DNA from: Taishania sp965247975
GTDB taxonomy: Bacteria; Bacteroidota; Bacteroidia; Flavobacteriales_D; Crocinitomicaceae
DNA length: 64,000 nucleotides
Reading direction: 5' to 3'
NCBI GenBank assembly: GCA_965247975.1
Contig: OZ252050.1
Span: 1,364,001-1,428,000, forward strand
This document shows positions 8,855 to 17,539 of the stretch, one piece after another. The position numbers were made by a program, and so were the translations under genes. The stretch's first letter is position 1; each line of letters starts with the position of its first letter. The notes beneath the pieces were generated by a model. That model saw nothing but the letters and a program-made list of their open reading frames with translations. It did not search any database and had not been told where the DNA came from.

Positions 8855-9222
8855 GTAATATTGCAAACTTGCAATAACGAATGTAATATTACTAATTTGC
8901 AATCATGGAAGTAATATTACTAATTTACATCCATTGAGAAAATTGATTGTCGAAGGAAGTAATATTACTAATTTGCATTCATGGAAGTAATATTGCAAAC
9001 TTGCATTCACGAATGTAATATTACTAATTTGCATTCATGGAAGTAATATTACAAACTTGCATTCACGAACGTAATATTACAAATTTGCAATCATTGAGAA
9101 AATTGAATGTCGAAGGAAGTAATATTACTAATTTGCATCCATGGAAGCAATATTACAAACTTGCATTCATGGACATAATATTACTAATTTGCAACCATTG
9201 AGAAAATTGAATATCGAAGGAA
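8855..9222. repeat. Satellite array of 28- and 48-bp units built on GTAATATTAC
   Basis: Eleven units begin at 8855, 8883, 8911, 8959, 8987, 9015, 9043, 9071, 9119, 9147 and 9175. Spacings are 28, 28, 48, 28, 28, 28, 28, 48, 28, 28 and 48. Each starts with a 24-base core (GTAATATTACTAATTTGCAT plus four bases, with variants). Short units end in GGAA or CGAA; long units end in a 24-base tail TGAGAAAATTGAATGTCGAA plus GGAA. The first ten core bases are palindromic. The rest of the 790-bp gap 8754-9544 holds no gene; a short stem TGGTTTT/AAAACCA lies near 9459-9477. Confidence 0.95.
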
Positions 9223-9544
9223 GTATCAATAGCAAAGTTTCCGATAGACATCAAAGTTTTATCCATTTTTTGAGGTAAGAATGCGCATTTTTCATGTTTT
9301 AACCTGCGGCCGGTGCTTTTTTTAAAAGAATTCATTTCCACTTTAATTCTAATTCATTTGCAGATAAAAAAATTAGAATGTCGATAAATGAGGTGAAGTC
9401 TTTTTCTTAGATAGAGCTTGTAGCATTGGTATCCTACACCAAATCCCTATAAAATTGGTTTTGTTTTGAAAACCAGCTCCTTAATAAAAACTAGGCTATT
9501 TTATTTTTAAAAAAAATAAATTACTTTCGTACATAAAAAACGTT

Positions 9545-9958
9545 ATGAAGACCCTGTTTTTAGTTATTACACTTTCCTTTTTATCTGGAATTGGTTATAC
9601 TCAAATTGACATCAAATTACTTCCTGGAACTTGGTGCCTAATTGCTATTGGTAACGATCCAGAGATGCCAAATCTCTACGCCCCAGAAGAATTAATGGAA
9701 ATCGGCGAGGATTTTGGCAATGCGCAGCTTCACTTTACGAATGACAATTTTGTGTGCTTCATAGAAGACGAAGAAACGCTCTCAGATGCTATGGAATATA
9801 AAGAAAAATATGTTTACGATGCTAATCAAAACACTATAGTAATAGACGGAGACGAAAGCGCTTTTGCTAAAATTATTAAACTTACCGAAACCGAATTCGT
9901 TTTGTTAGTCAAGGATGAGGAAGATAGTTTCACGATGTCGTTTAAGAAATGTGACTAA
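9545..9958 (+). CDS. Small secreted protein, lipocalin-like
   Basis: A 137-residue protein with a signal peptide (MKTLFLVITLSFLSGIGYTQ). The mature part starts with LLPGTWCLIAIGND, the L-x-G-x-W strand usual at the start of lipocalin-like small beta-barrels, and continues with alternating strands (AQLHFTNDNFVCFIE, TIVIDGDESAFAKIIKL, FVLLVKDEEDSFTMSFKKC). It is acidic and contains two cysteines that could pair. Probable periplasmic or surface location; ligand unknown. An imperfect promoter-like TACTTTCG lies about 20 bases upstream. Confidence 0.75.
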   Translation: MKTLFLVITLSFLSGIGYTQIDIKLLPGTWCLIAIGNDPEMPNLYAPEELMEIGEDFGNAQLHFTNDNFVCFIEDEETLSDAMEYKEKYVYDANQNTIVIDGDESAFAKIIKLTETEFVLLVKDEEDSFTMSFKKCD

Positions 9959-10099
9959 CATATCATAAACACGATTATTCTATCGGGATATAAATGTCCT
10001 AATGGGTATCCGATTATTCTGTGGTTTTGACGTAGTATTCAACATGAAATGTAGGAAATACGTTTTTTATGAAACGATGGATACAATTGACAAAGTGTC

Positions 10100-10729
10100 T
10101 CAGAAACACACGCTTAATCCACCATTTGCATAAGATTTCCCATAGCCTAACTCAGCATAAATACCAAGTTTATCGGTCAAGTAATAACGAATTCCAACAT
10201 GAGGACCACCAAAAGCTATAAATCCAACGTCATTACCGAGTTGTGTTACATCGCTCTTTGCAATCGCGAAAGCAGGTCCACCTCCAAAAGAAATCCCAGC
10301 ATAAACATCCATTTTTTCTGCAAATGATTTTCCGGACTTATCAGCAATGAGTTGCAAAAAGTGAAAGTTTCCAAACACTCCAATAGGCACAGCAAGACTT
10401 CTGAACGATGAATTTGAGCCGATGTTCAAACCATTTAGATATACAACTCCCAATGAATTTCGCGACAAATTATCTGCATATTCAAATCCAATGGTTCCTC
10501 CAATGCCAACATATTTTGCAATTCCAAATTCCATTTGAATGTTTAAGGAAGCATACAGCGGTGAAGTACTGCCTTTCGGTCCTTTCGCATTTTCGGGATA
10601 ACTAGTCCAATGCTGAGTAAGCCCCAAACCTAATGTTAAAACTTTTGCACCCTTTCCTGAAAAACTTTGTGCACACACAATTAGAGGAAAGGAAATTGCA
10701 ACTACTATTATAATTAGTGTACTTTTCAT
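10100..10729 (-). CDS. Outer-membrane beta-barrel protein (porin-like)
   Basis: The 209-residue product has a signal peptide ending near CAQ and a body of alternating amphipathic strands rich in Gly and aromatic residues (LTLGLGLTQHWTSY, YVGIGGTIGFEYA, VYAGISFGGGPAFAIAKS, HVGIRYYLTDKLGIYAELGYG), ending in Phe, as expected for an eight-stranded outer-membrane barrel of the OmpW/OMP_b-brl kind. No ligand or partner is indicated. It is transcribed towards the lipocalin-like gene at 9545 and is not obviously in an operon. Confidence 0.8.
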   Translation of the reverse strand: MKSTLIIIVVAISFPLIVCAQSFSGKGAKVLTLGLGLTQHWTSYPENAKGPKGSTSPLYASLNIQMEFGIAKYVGIGGTIGFEYADNLSRNSLGVVYLNGLNIGSNSSFRSLAVPIGVFGNFHFLQLIADKSGKSFAEKMDVYAGISFGGGPAFAIAKSDVTQLGNDVGFIAFGGPHVGIRYYLTDKLGIYAELGYGKSYANGGLSVCF

Positions 10730-10903
10730 GGCTTTTTAATGTAAAGGTCGACTATATTTAGAGAGCATCCTACAGGGTTTTCCCTTTTGTTTTTATTAAA
10801 GTCAATCTATCTGAAAATCACATTTTTTTATTTGTACGGTTTCAATGATTTTCAAAATTCCAAATCACTCAAAAATTGTAATTAAAAGGCTTTTTAACAG
10901 CAA

Positions 10904-11209
10904 TTAGTCCTTTTTTTCTTTTGCCTTCCGAACACCAATGGTGATCATAATGAATGGAAAAACAACCAATAGAATGATGCTAATCGCAAAAAACAACAAC
11001 CTTTCGAAAAAGCCACACAAATACCAAACACAGTCAAATGTTGGAACAACAAGTAATGTAAAAAAAATGGCCACAATACCCAGCATGATGAGAAATAACT
11101 TAAAAAATTGTTCTCTCCCCGCCAATCCAAGTTCAAAAAGTTTGGCAATGGCAATAATCCACCAAGCGGCGAGTAGCGAAGAAACGATGAAATAGGCTAA
11201 TACTTCCAC
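10904..11209 (-). CDS. Small inner-membrane protein, three predicted TM segments
   Basis: A 101-residue very hydrophobic protein with predicted membrane segments near residues 3-25, 36-57 and 66-93 and a charged C-terminal tail KAKEKKD. The start is GTG at 11209. I do not recognise a family. A near-consensus -7 box (AATGTTTG on the minus strand) lies a few bases upstream. Confidence 0.6.
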   Translation of the reverse strand: MEVLAYFIVSSLLAAWWIIAIAKLFELGLAGREQFFKLFLIMLGIVAIFFTLLVVPTFDCVWYLCGFFERLLFFAISIILLVVFPFIMITIGVRKAKEKKD

Positions 11210-11336
11210 GAATTAGACAAACATTTAATTTTCCATAACTTTAGTCTAAATTTACAAGTTATTTAGCGCAAAACTTACGATTTGTTCTTTGAATGTGAAT
11301 TTTTAAACCGATGCTTATTTTTTAAAATTTTATATA

Positions 11337-11344
11337 TATCTTTG
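11337..11344 (+). promoter_or_regulatory. rpsP operon -7 box
   Basis: TATCTTTG is a perfect TAnnTTTG match, 71 bases before the rpsP start. The leader holds a small hairpin GAGGT (11386-11390)/ACCTC (11396-11400) close to the start codon. No clear -33 TTG is seen. Confidence 0.65.
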
Positions 11345-11415
11345 CACCCCTGTTAAAAGAAATAGGATTCACATATTTATAAACCGAGGTTTCGTACCTC
11401 AAACTGTAAAAAATT

Positions 11416-12090
11416 ATGGCAACTAGAATTAGATTGCAAAGACACGGAAAAAAAGGTAAACCTGTTTTCCACATTGTAGCCGCTGATAGCAGAGCTAAAA
11501 GAGACGGTAAATTCATCGAAAAATTAGGAACATACAATCCTAACACAAATCCAGCAACAATTGACATCGATTTCGATCGCACCTTGAATTGGGTTCAAAC
11601 TGGAGCTGAAATGTCTGACACTGCGCGTGCAATTTTGCACTACAAAGGTGTTATGTACAAAAACCACTTGATCAAAGGAATCGCAAAAGGTGCGTTGACT
11701 GAAGAGCAAGTTGAAGCAAAATTTGCTGAATGGATGGCTTCAAAAGAAGCGAAAGTATCTGGAAAAGCGGATGGTTTATCAAAAGCAGCAATCGCTGATA
11801 AAGCAGCACGTTTGAAAGCAGAAGAAGTGGCTAATGCAGCGAAAGCAGCAGCAGTAGCAGCTAAAAATGCTCCAGAACCAGAAGCAGTAGTTGAAGAAGT
11901 AGCTGAGGCGACGGAAGAAGCGGTTGATACTGCAACTGAAGCTGTTGAAGAAGTAACTGAAACTGCAACTGACGCTGTGGAAGAAGTAGCAGAAGCTGCA
12001 ACGGAAGAAGCAACTGAACCAGTAGCAGAAGCTCCTGAAGCAGAAGCAACGGAAGAAACTTCAAGCGAAGAAGAAAAATCAGCAGAATAA
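11416..12090 (+). CDS. rpsP: 30S ribosomal protein S16 with long acidic C-terminal tail
   Basis: Residues 1-85 are canonical S16 (MATRIRLQRHGKKGKPVFHI, DGKFIEKLGTYNPN), an assembly protein binding 16S rRNA helices in the small-subunit body. S16 is usually 80-90 residues; this one is 224. Residues 100-135 are Ala/Lys-rich and residues 150-224 are a low-complexity tail of Glu-Glu-Val-Ala/Thr-Glu repeats. Extended S16 proteins occur in Bacteroidota, but the tail is long here. The operon rpsP-rimM-trmN follows with 9-base gaps. Confidence 0.96.
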   Translation: MATRIRLQRHGKKGKPVFHIVAADSRAKRDGKFIEKLGTYNPNTNPATIDIDFDRTLNWVQTGAEMSDTARAILHYKGVMYKNHLIKGIAKGALTEEQVEAKFAEWMASKEAKVSGKADGLSKAAIADKAARLKAEEVANAAKAAAVAAKNAPEPEAVVEEVAEATEEAVDTATEAVEEVTETATDAVEEVAEAATEEATEPVAEAPEAEATEETSSEEEKSAE

Positions 12091-12099
12091 TTTTTTTGA

Positions 12100-12627
12100 A
12101 TGAATAAAGCAGATTGCTTTCATTTAGGATATATAGCGAAACTTCACGGATTCAAAGGTGAAGTTTCGCTGTTTTTGGATGTTACCAATCCAGAAGATTA
12201 TCGCTCCTTGGATGCTGTTTTCATCGAAATCAACAACCTACTCACTCCATTTTTCATTACTTCGTTTAAACTAAAAAACAAAGGTTTTGCAGCCGTAAAG
12301 TTTGAAGGCGTAGAATCTGAAAACGATGCTCGTTTGATTCTCAGAAATAATGTTTACCTCCCTGAATCTATTTTACCAAAATTACAAGGCACGAATTTCT
12401 ACGACCATGAAATCGTTGGTTTCACCGTGATTGATTCCGTTCATGGAAACATTGGCGAAATGCAACAAGTCATAGATTTATCAGCAAATCCACTTTTTCA
12501 AATTCTCAAAGGAACGACGGAAATTTTAGTTCCGATTCGCGATGGCGTTGTCACAAAAGTGGATCGTGCGAAAAAAGAATTGCACATTGTTTCTCCTCCG
12601 GGATTGGTTGAGTTGTACCTTGGTTAA
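12100..12627 (+). CDS. rimM: Ribosome maturation factor RimM
   Basis: The 175-residue protein shows the N-terminal RimM domain (HLGYIAKLHGFKGEVSLFLD at residues 8-27) and a C-terminal PRC-barrel (LVPIRDGVVTKVDRAKKELHI near 145-165). RimM binds S19 and helps mature the 30S head, which fits its place right after rpsP, a widespread gene order. The spacing of 9 bases implies one transcript. Confidence 0.95.
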   Translation: MNKADCFHLGYIAKLHGFKGEVSLFLDVTNPEDYRSLDAVFIEINNLLTPFFITSFKLKNKGFAAVKFEGVESENDARLILRNNVYLPESILPKLQGTNFYDHEIVGFTVIDSVHGNIGEMQQVIDLSANPLFQILKGTTEILVPIRDGVVTKVDRAKKELHIVSPPGLVELYLG

Positions 12628-12636
12628 TTTTTCGTT

Positions 12637-13338
12637 TTGAAATTCGATTTCAAAGAATTTAGCGTAACTCAAGCGCGTTCTGCCCTCAAAGTTGGCACGG
12701 ATGCCATGTTGCTTGGAGCTATTGCGCATCATGAAAACCCTAAGAACATCTTGGATGTTGGAACAGGCACAGGAGTTTTGGCCTTGATGTTGGCACAAAA
12801 ATACCCAAGCGCACAAATTCACGCCATCGATATTGATTCCAATTCGCTGTTCGATTGTCAGGAAAACTTTGAGAATTCGCCTTGGGCAGAGAATCTTAGT
12901 CAAGCACTCATCGATTTTAACCGTTTCGAAACGACTACGAAATTTGATCTCATCATCAGCAATCCACCGTTCTACGAAAACGGGTTGAAAGGCGAAAATG
13001 AGCGAAACAACTTAGCAAAACATGAAAGTGACAATTTAATCTCGGAACTATTCGTTAAATCCAAACTACTTTTGACAAACCATGGAATCCTCTGGCTAAT
13101 TTTACCCTATGCTTCCTCAGAACATTGGATCGATTTTGCTCAAAAGAATGGATTGTATTTGGTTGAAAATCATACCATTTTCGCAAAAAAAGAAAGACCA
13201 AAAAGAAGTGTTTTGGCGTTTGGAATGGAGGCAATTGCTCCGCGGAAATTATTTGAATTGATTGTTAGAACGGATTCGGGTGGATACACGGAGGAATACA
13301 AGATGCTGACAAAAGATTTTCATTCGAAAGAATTGTAG
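12637..13338 (+). CDS. trmN: tRNA1(Val) (adenine(37)-N6)-methyltransferase (YfiC family)
   Basis: A 233-residue Rossmann-fold methyltransferase with the SAM-binding motif ILDVGTGTGVLALMLAQ near residues 39-55 and the N6-adenine catalytic motif NPPFYENG near residue 108. The N-terminal segment FKEFSVTQARSALKVGTDAMLLG is typical of YfiC/TrmN6, which methylates A37 of tRNA1(Val). The start is TTG at 12637, nine bases after the rimM stop; no ATG lies nearby and the alignment with the family begins at this point. Specific tRNA substrate is inferred from the family. Confidence 0.88.
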   Translation: MKFDFKEFSVTQARSALKVGTDAMLLGAIAHHENPKNILDVGTGTGVLALMLAQKYPSAQIHAIDIDSNSLFDCQENFENSPWAENLSQALIDFNRFETTTKFDLIISNPPFYENGLKGENERNNLAKHESDNLISELFVKSKLLLTNHGILWLILPYASSEHWIDFAQKNGLYLVENHTIFAKKERPKRSVLAFGMEAIAPRKLFELIVRTDSGGYTEEYKMLTKDFHSKEL

Positions 13339-13352
13339 TTTAGTTTTTTTGT

Positions 13353-14207
13353 CTAAAGACTGAATACGAAAGGTATTTTGCATCTGGTTCTTTGCAAGAA
13401 GCCATCTTCACTTCCTGGTATCCATTTTGGCATTTTCTTTACTACTCGTATAGCCTCTTTGTCCAGCTCAACAGAAACACCTTTGGATACATATACATTT
13501 GTTATTGAACCATCTTCTTCCACAACAAAAGTAACCTCAACTTTACCTTTCTCTAAATATTTCATCGCTTCTGCTGGATATACAACATTAAGTGAAATCC
13601 ACCGCTGTAATGCTTCTGGGCCTCCATTGAATTGAGCTTCTATTCTGTATTCAAAGTAAGTTGTATCTGACCCGTCATGGGCAAAACATTTTCCTTCAAT
13701 TCGCTTAAATGTTTCTCGATCGTAATACTCCAACCTTCTTAGATTCCCGGAAGGATAATATGTCCTTAAAGTGTCCACAAGTTTGAAGTCATCTCCAAAA
13801 TATTTACCCTCAGATCTTAAAGTGCCATTATCAAAAAAATATTTGAACGCACCTCTTGGTGATCCATGAACATATTTTTTAATACTTATTAATATTTCTT
13901 TCTCATTATAATATTGAACCGTACCGTCGAGCTGATTTTTGTCCAAACTTAAATAAGATTCTATAGCGTAAAGTGTGCTATCGAGTCGGTAAATTAGTCT
14001 TACTCCTCCATATAGATATTGTGTTTCACGCATTTCTCTACAAAAGTATTTTGCATCAGATGAACCAACTTCATTAAAATTTGCATTAAAGTACTTTGTG
14101 GATTCAATGTAATTTTCCCAATTATCTGTTGGTTTAATTTCAACCAATTGAGCATTCACAGTTACAACAAAAGCAAATAAAAACAATACTCCTAGAATCG
14201 ATTTCAT
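13353..14207 (-). CDS. Secreted YwqK/MORN-like repeat protein with TonB C-terminal domain
   Basis: The 284-residue protein has a signal peptide (MKSILGVLFLFAFVVTVNAQ), then MORN-like repeats of the YwqK type (LDGTVQYYNEKEILISIKKY, GAFKYFFDNGTLRSEGKYFG, TYYPSGNLRRLEYYD) at about residues 90-175, and a TonB C-terminal-like domain at about 205-284 (VVYPAEAMKYLEKGKVEVTF, VVKKMPKWIPG). Such proteins are common in Bacteroidota and lack the TonB membrane anchor, so energy transduction is unlikely; a structural or periplasmic binding role is more plausible. It faces slyD across a 74-bp divergent region. Confidence 0.8.
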   Translation of the reverse strand: MKSILGVLFLFAFVVTVNAQLVEIKPTDNWENYIESTKYFNANFNEVGSSDAKYFCREMRETQYLYGGVRLIYRLDSTLYAIESYLSLDKNQLDGTVQYYNEKEILISIKKYVHGSPRGAFKYFFDNGTLRSEGKYFGDDFKLVDTLRTYYPSGNLRRLEYYDRETFKRIEGKCFAHDGSDTTYFEYRIEAQFNGGPEALQRWISLNVVYPAEAMKYLEKGKVEVTFVVEEDGSITNVYVSKGVSVELDKEAIRVVKKMPKWIPGSEDGFLQRTRCKIPFVFSL

Positions 14208-14269
14208 TTAATAAGTTCGGATTTTTCGACTTCCAAATTTAATCTTTTTTCAATTCGCCTACAAAATCG

Positions 14270-14277
14270 TACTTTTG
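14270..14277 (+). promoter_or_regulatory. slyD -7 box, leaderless arrangement
   Basis: TACTTTTG is a perfect TAnnTTTG element. Only four bases (CGCC) separate it from the ATG at 14282, which places the expected transcription start at or next to the start codon. Confidence 0.65.
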
Positions 14278-14281
14278 CGCC

Positions 14282-14764
14282 ATGAAAATTACTAAAAACA
14301 CAGTGGTTTCGTTGGAATACACATTAAAAAACAACGAAGGGATGGTGCTAGACTCATCTGTAGGAAGAGAACCTTTAGTTTATTTGCATGGTGTTGGAGC
14401 ACTTATTCCTGGCTTGGAAAACAAATTGGAAGGTGCTGAAACTGGTGCGAAAATGAACATCGAAATTCAACCAGAAGACGGTTATGGAAAATCAAATCCA
14501 GACATGATTCACGTGGTTCCAAAATCTGGTTTTCAAGGAGATGACGAAATGCGTGAAGGTATGCAAGTGCAAGTAGAGACTGAAAATGGTCCCTTGATTG
14601 CCACTGTAACTAAAATTGCTGGCGAAGATGTGACCTTGGATTTGAATCATCCTTTGGCGGACATGATTTTGCATTTCGAAGTTGAAATCAAAGATTTGCG
14701 CGAAGCTACAACAGACGAAATTAGTCACGGACACGCTCACGGACCAGGTGGACATCACCATTAA
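14282..14764 (+). CDS. slyD: FKBP-type peptidyl-prolyl isomerase SlyD
   Basis: A 160-residue cytoplasmic SlyD-type protein: the split FKBP domain (VSLEYTLKNNEGMVLDSS, PLVYLHGVGALIPGLENKLEG) carries the insert-in-flap chaperone domain (about 68-128, EIQPEDGYGKSNPDMIHVVP) and ends in a His-rich tail HGHAHGPGGHHH. SlyD folds proline-limited proteins and its tail binds nickel, delivering it to metalloenzymes in enterobacteria; the tail here is short but could bind metal. Single gene, with its own promoter and no apparent leader. Confidence 0.95.
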   Translation: MKITKNTVVSLEYTLKNNEGMVLDSSVGREPLVYLHGVGALIPGLENKLEGAETGAKMNIEIQPEDGYGKSNPDMIHVVPKSGFQGDDEMREGMQVQVETENGPLIATVTKIAGEDVTLDLNHPLADMILHFEVEIKDLREATTDEISHGHAHGPGGHHH

Positions 14765-14906
14765 TTAACTTTAAACTTTTGCCTTTTAAAAGGAATTAAA
14801 TTGTGGCATATTGTTTCCATATAAGTTAAAATTTTACAATGTGGAGGCTAAGTTGAGGTTATTTATCCTTAGGTTTTATAAAAGATCTTAGTCGATTAAA
14901 TGATTT

Positions 14907-15054
14907 GTCCAAATTTAGAGAAGTGAGGAATCAGAAAATAATTGAATGGCGAACCGATTTCAAAAGGCGTTTACGTCTGTATTGCTTCAGCAATGCACTA
15001 CTTTTGTTACATCGGTCCATTCAATAATTTTCTCCGAACGGCTTAAATTTGGAC
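14907..15054. repeat. Nested imperfect inverted repeat
   Basis: Outer arms GTCCAAATTTA (14907-14917) and TAAATTTGGAC (15044-15054) pair perfectly. Inner arms ATTGAATGG (14941-14949) with CCATTCAAT (15017-15025), and ACCGAT (14953-14958) with ATCGGT (15011-15016), also pair, and GAAAATAATT resembles the complement of AATAATTTTC. The centre has a small hairpin ATTGC-TTCA-GCAAT (14981-14994). The gap 14765-15231 contains no convincing gene. Confidence 0.8.
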
Positions 15055-15066
15055 TAGCGTTTTTTG

Positions 15067-15095
15067 GTTCTTTTTGGGGCGATGCCAAAAAGAAC
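15067..15095. repeat. Perfect 11-bp hairpin
   Basis: GTTCTTTTTGG (15067-15077) and CCAAAAAGAAC (15085-15095) pair fully around a seven-base loop. It lies just right of the nested inverted repeat and upstream of uvrB; there is no trailing T run, so it is not a standard terminator. Confidence 0.8.
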
Positions 15096-15219
15096 AAGAA
15101 TTTAATCATATTGTTTTGGTTAGATAAATATACTTCAAGATGAAAATAAAGCCGCTATTTCTCGTTTGTTAATTCAAAGATTTAACGTGCTAATTGACAT
15201 CCTATCCATCAAAAAAAAC

Positions 15220-15227
15220 TACCTTTA
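15220..15227 (+). promoter_or_regulatory. uvrB -7 box candidate
   Basis: TACCTTTA matches seven of eight positions of TAnnTTTG and is followed by exactly four bases before the ATG at 15232, the same spacing seen at slyD, mnmD, dnaB and the ORF6N gene. Confidence 0.45.
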
Positions 15228-15231
15228 TTCC

Positions 15232-17247
15232 ATGAATTTTGAACTCGTTTCCGACTTTTCTCCCACAGGCGATCAACCAAAAGCCATCGCAGAATTAGTT
15301 GAAGGAATTGAAAGTGGTACCGTTCATCAAACCCTTCTCGGAGTTACTGGAAGTGGAAAAACCTTTACGGTAGCGAATCTCATTGAACGGGTTCAAAAAC
15401 CAACCTTGGTGTTGTCGCACAATAAAACATTGGCAGCTCAATTATACGGTGAATTCAAGCAATTTTTCCCGAATAATGCTGTCGAATATTTCGTATCGTA
15501 TTACGATTATTATCAGCCTGAGGCTTATTTGCCGGTAACCAATACCTTTATCGAAAAAGATCTACAGATCAACGATGAAATAGAAAAATTGCGTCTTGCT
15601 TCTACTTCGGCCTTACTTTCAGGTCGTCGGGATGTGATTGTGGTCGCTTCTGTCTCCTGTATTTACGGGATCGGAAATCCAAATGAATTCGCAAATAGCG
15701 TCATCAAACTCAAAAAAGGCGAGCGAATTTCAAGAAACAAATTTTTATTCAAACTTGTTGAAAACCTCTATTCACGAGCGGTTGACGATTTTAAACGTGG
15801 AACTTTTCGTGTCAAAGGAGATACTATTGATATTCATTTGGCGTATGCCGATCATGCCATTCGCATTGAGTTTTGGGGCGATGACATCGATTCCATTTCC
15901 TCCATTGATCCAGAAACGGCGCAACGCATTGAAGTCTTCGAAGAAATAACCATTTTCCCTGCAAATATTTTCGTTTCAAGTCCAGAAAATACCAAACAAG
16001 CCATTGAAGAAATTGGCGAAGATATGGTGATTCAAGTGGCGAACTTTAAACGCGAAGGAAAACTAGAAGAAGCGAATCGACTCGAAGAACGCGTTTCCTA
16101 TGACATGGAAATGATCCGAGAATTAGGTTATTGTTCAGGAATTGAGAACTATTCACGCTATTTCGACCGACGACAACCAGGAGAACGCCCTTTCTGTTTG
16201 ATTGATTATTTTCCAGATGATTTTTTAATGGTCATCGATGAAAGTCACGTGACTGTGCCTCAAATTCGCGCTATGTACGGAGGCGATCGCTCACGAAAAG
16301 TGAATTTGGTGGATTATGGTTTTCGCCTTCAAGCAGCCATCGACAATCGTCCGTTGAAATTTGAAGAATTTGAAACGATGGTCAACCAAGCCGTTTATAT
16401 TTCTGCTACACCAGCCGATTATGAATTGGAAAAATCGGAAGGAATTGTGGTGGAACAAGTGATTCGACCAACAGGATTGTTAGATCCTATCATCGAAGTA
16501 CGACCAAGTCTAAATCAGATTGATGACTTGATGGAAGAAATTCATGAACGCATCGACAAAGACGAACGGACACTTGTAACCACTTTGACCAAGCGCATGG
16601 CAGAAGAATTGCAAAAATACTTCGACCGCATGGGAATTTTGTGTCGCTACATTCACAGCGAAGTGAAAACCATCGAACGTGTTGAAATTTTGCGCCAATT
16701 GCGTTTAGGCGATTTCCATGTTTTGATTGGGGTAAATCTCTTGCGTGAAGGATTGGACTTGCCAGAAGTAAGTTTAGTTGCCATTCTCGATGCCGACAAA
16801 GAAGGATTTTTGAGAAACGAGCGATCTTTGGTTCAGACTTCTGGTCGAGCTGCGCGAAACGTCAATGGAAAAGTGATCATGTATGCCGACAAAATGACGG
16901 ATTCCATGCAAAAAACCATCGATGAAACAGCCCGTCGTCGCAAAATTCAGGAAGCATACAACGATGCACATGGATTGACACCACAACCGTTAGTAAAATC
17001 GACAGAAAAAATCATGAAGTCGACCAAAGTGGCAGATCGCGAATACGATACGTCCGAAGCGAAATACGAATACATGGATGTTCCGAAAATGGTTGCGGAA
17101 AAAACATTCAGTTATGGCGACAAGGAAGAATTAGAGAAACTAATTGCCGTTACCCGCAAACAAATGGAAAAAGCCGCCAAAAATTTGGATTTCATCGAAG
17201 CTGCACGTCTCAGAGATCAATTATTTGAATTACAAGCTAATAAATAG
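15232..17247 (+). CDS. uvrB: UvrABC excinuclease subunit B
   Basis: A 671-residue damage-verifying helicase of nucleotide excision repair that receives DNA from UvrA and recruits UvrC. Seen: Walker A GVTGSGKTFTVANL near residue 38, the beta-hairpin region YYDYYQPEAYLP near 92, Walker B-type VIDESHVTVPQ near 340, helicase motifs GVNLLREGLDLPE and QTSGRAARN, and a C-terminal UVR domain (LEKLIAVTRKQMEKAAKNLD). Start is placed at ATG 15232, where family homology (MNFELVSDFSPTGDQPKAI) begins; an open frame extends 66 bases further upstream without support. Confidence 0.98.
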   Translation: MNFELVSDFSPTGDQPKAIAELVEGIESGTVHQTLLGVTGSGKTFTVANLIERVQKPTLVLSHNKTLAAQLYGEFKQFFPNNAVEYFVSYYDYYQPEAYLPVTNTFIEKDLQINDEIEKLRLASTSALLSGRRDVIVVASVSCIYGIGNPNEFANSVIKLKKGERISRNKFLFKLVENLYSRAVDDFKRGTFRVKGDTIDIHLAYADHAIRIEFWGDDIDSISSIDPETAQRIEVFEEITIFPANIFVSSPENTKQAIEEIGEDMVIQVANFKREGKLEEANRLEERVSYDMEMIRELGYCSGIENYSRYFDRRQPGERPFCLIDYFPDDFLMVIDESHVTVPQIRAMYGGDRSRKVNLVDYGFRLQAAIDNRPLKFEEFETMVNQAVYISATPADYELEKSEGIVVEQVIRPTGLLDPIIEVRPSLNQIDDLMEEIHERIDKDERTLVTTLTKRMAEELQKYFDRMGILCRYIHSEVKTIERVEILRQLRLGDFHVLIGVNLLREGLDLPEVSLVAILDADKEGFLRNERSLVQTSGRAARNVNGKVIMYADKMTDSMQKTIDETARRRKIQEAYNDAHGLTPQPLVKSTEKIMKSTKVADREYDTSEAKYEYMDVPKMVAEKTFSYGDKEELEKLIAVTRKQMEKAAKNLDFIEAARLRDQLFELQANK

Positions 17248-17257
17248 AATAAAAATA

Positions 17258-17530
17258 ATGCTCAAAAACCTCCGATTTCTAGCCATCACAGAAGGAATTT
17301 CCTACTTGCTTTTGGCGTTTACGATGCTTTTAAAATACGTTTGGAAAATCCCAGAACCGAATTACATCGTCGGAATGGCGCATGGAGTTCTCTTTATGCT
17401 TTACTGCGTTTATGTGGTGCTTTGCGCCAATAAATTCAAATGGAATTTTTCTAAAACACTTATTCTTGGATTGGCTTCGTTGGTTCCGTTTGGAACGTTT
17501 TGGGCGGATAACAAGTATTTGAAGGATTGA
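17258..17530 (+). CDS. DUF3817 family small membrane protein
   Basis: The 90-residue product has three predicted membrane segments and the family-typical opening LRFLAITEGISYLLLAFTML, then KYVWKIPEPNYIVGMAHGVLF and a C-terminal LVPFGTFWADNKYLK. DUF3817 proteins are small integral membrane proteins of unknown function, sometimes fused to transporters. Start is ATG 17258, 10 bases after uvrB. Confidence 0.85.
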   Translation: MLKNLRFLAITEGISYLLLAFTMLLKYVWKIPEPNYIVGMAHGVLFMLYCVYVVLCANKFKWNFSKTLILGLASLVPFGTFWADNKYLKD

Positions 17531-17539
17531 GCATTCGAA

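Noticed and set aside
8855..9222. Possible CRISPR array with 28-base repeats
   Set aside because: Units are nearly contiguous, with no unique spacers of constant length, and no cas genes are near.
9153..9341. 62-residue minus-strand reading frame over the satellite array
   Set aside because: It is made partly of the repeat units and has no ribosome-binding or family support.
11861..12064. Leu-rich minus-strand reading frame
   Set aside because: It is the complement of the GAA/GCA-rich tail of rpsP.
14946..15143. 65-residue plus-strand reading frame in the slyD-uvrB gap
   Set aside because: It spans the arms of the nested inverted repeat, and its composition is explained by that structure.
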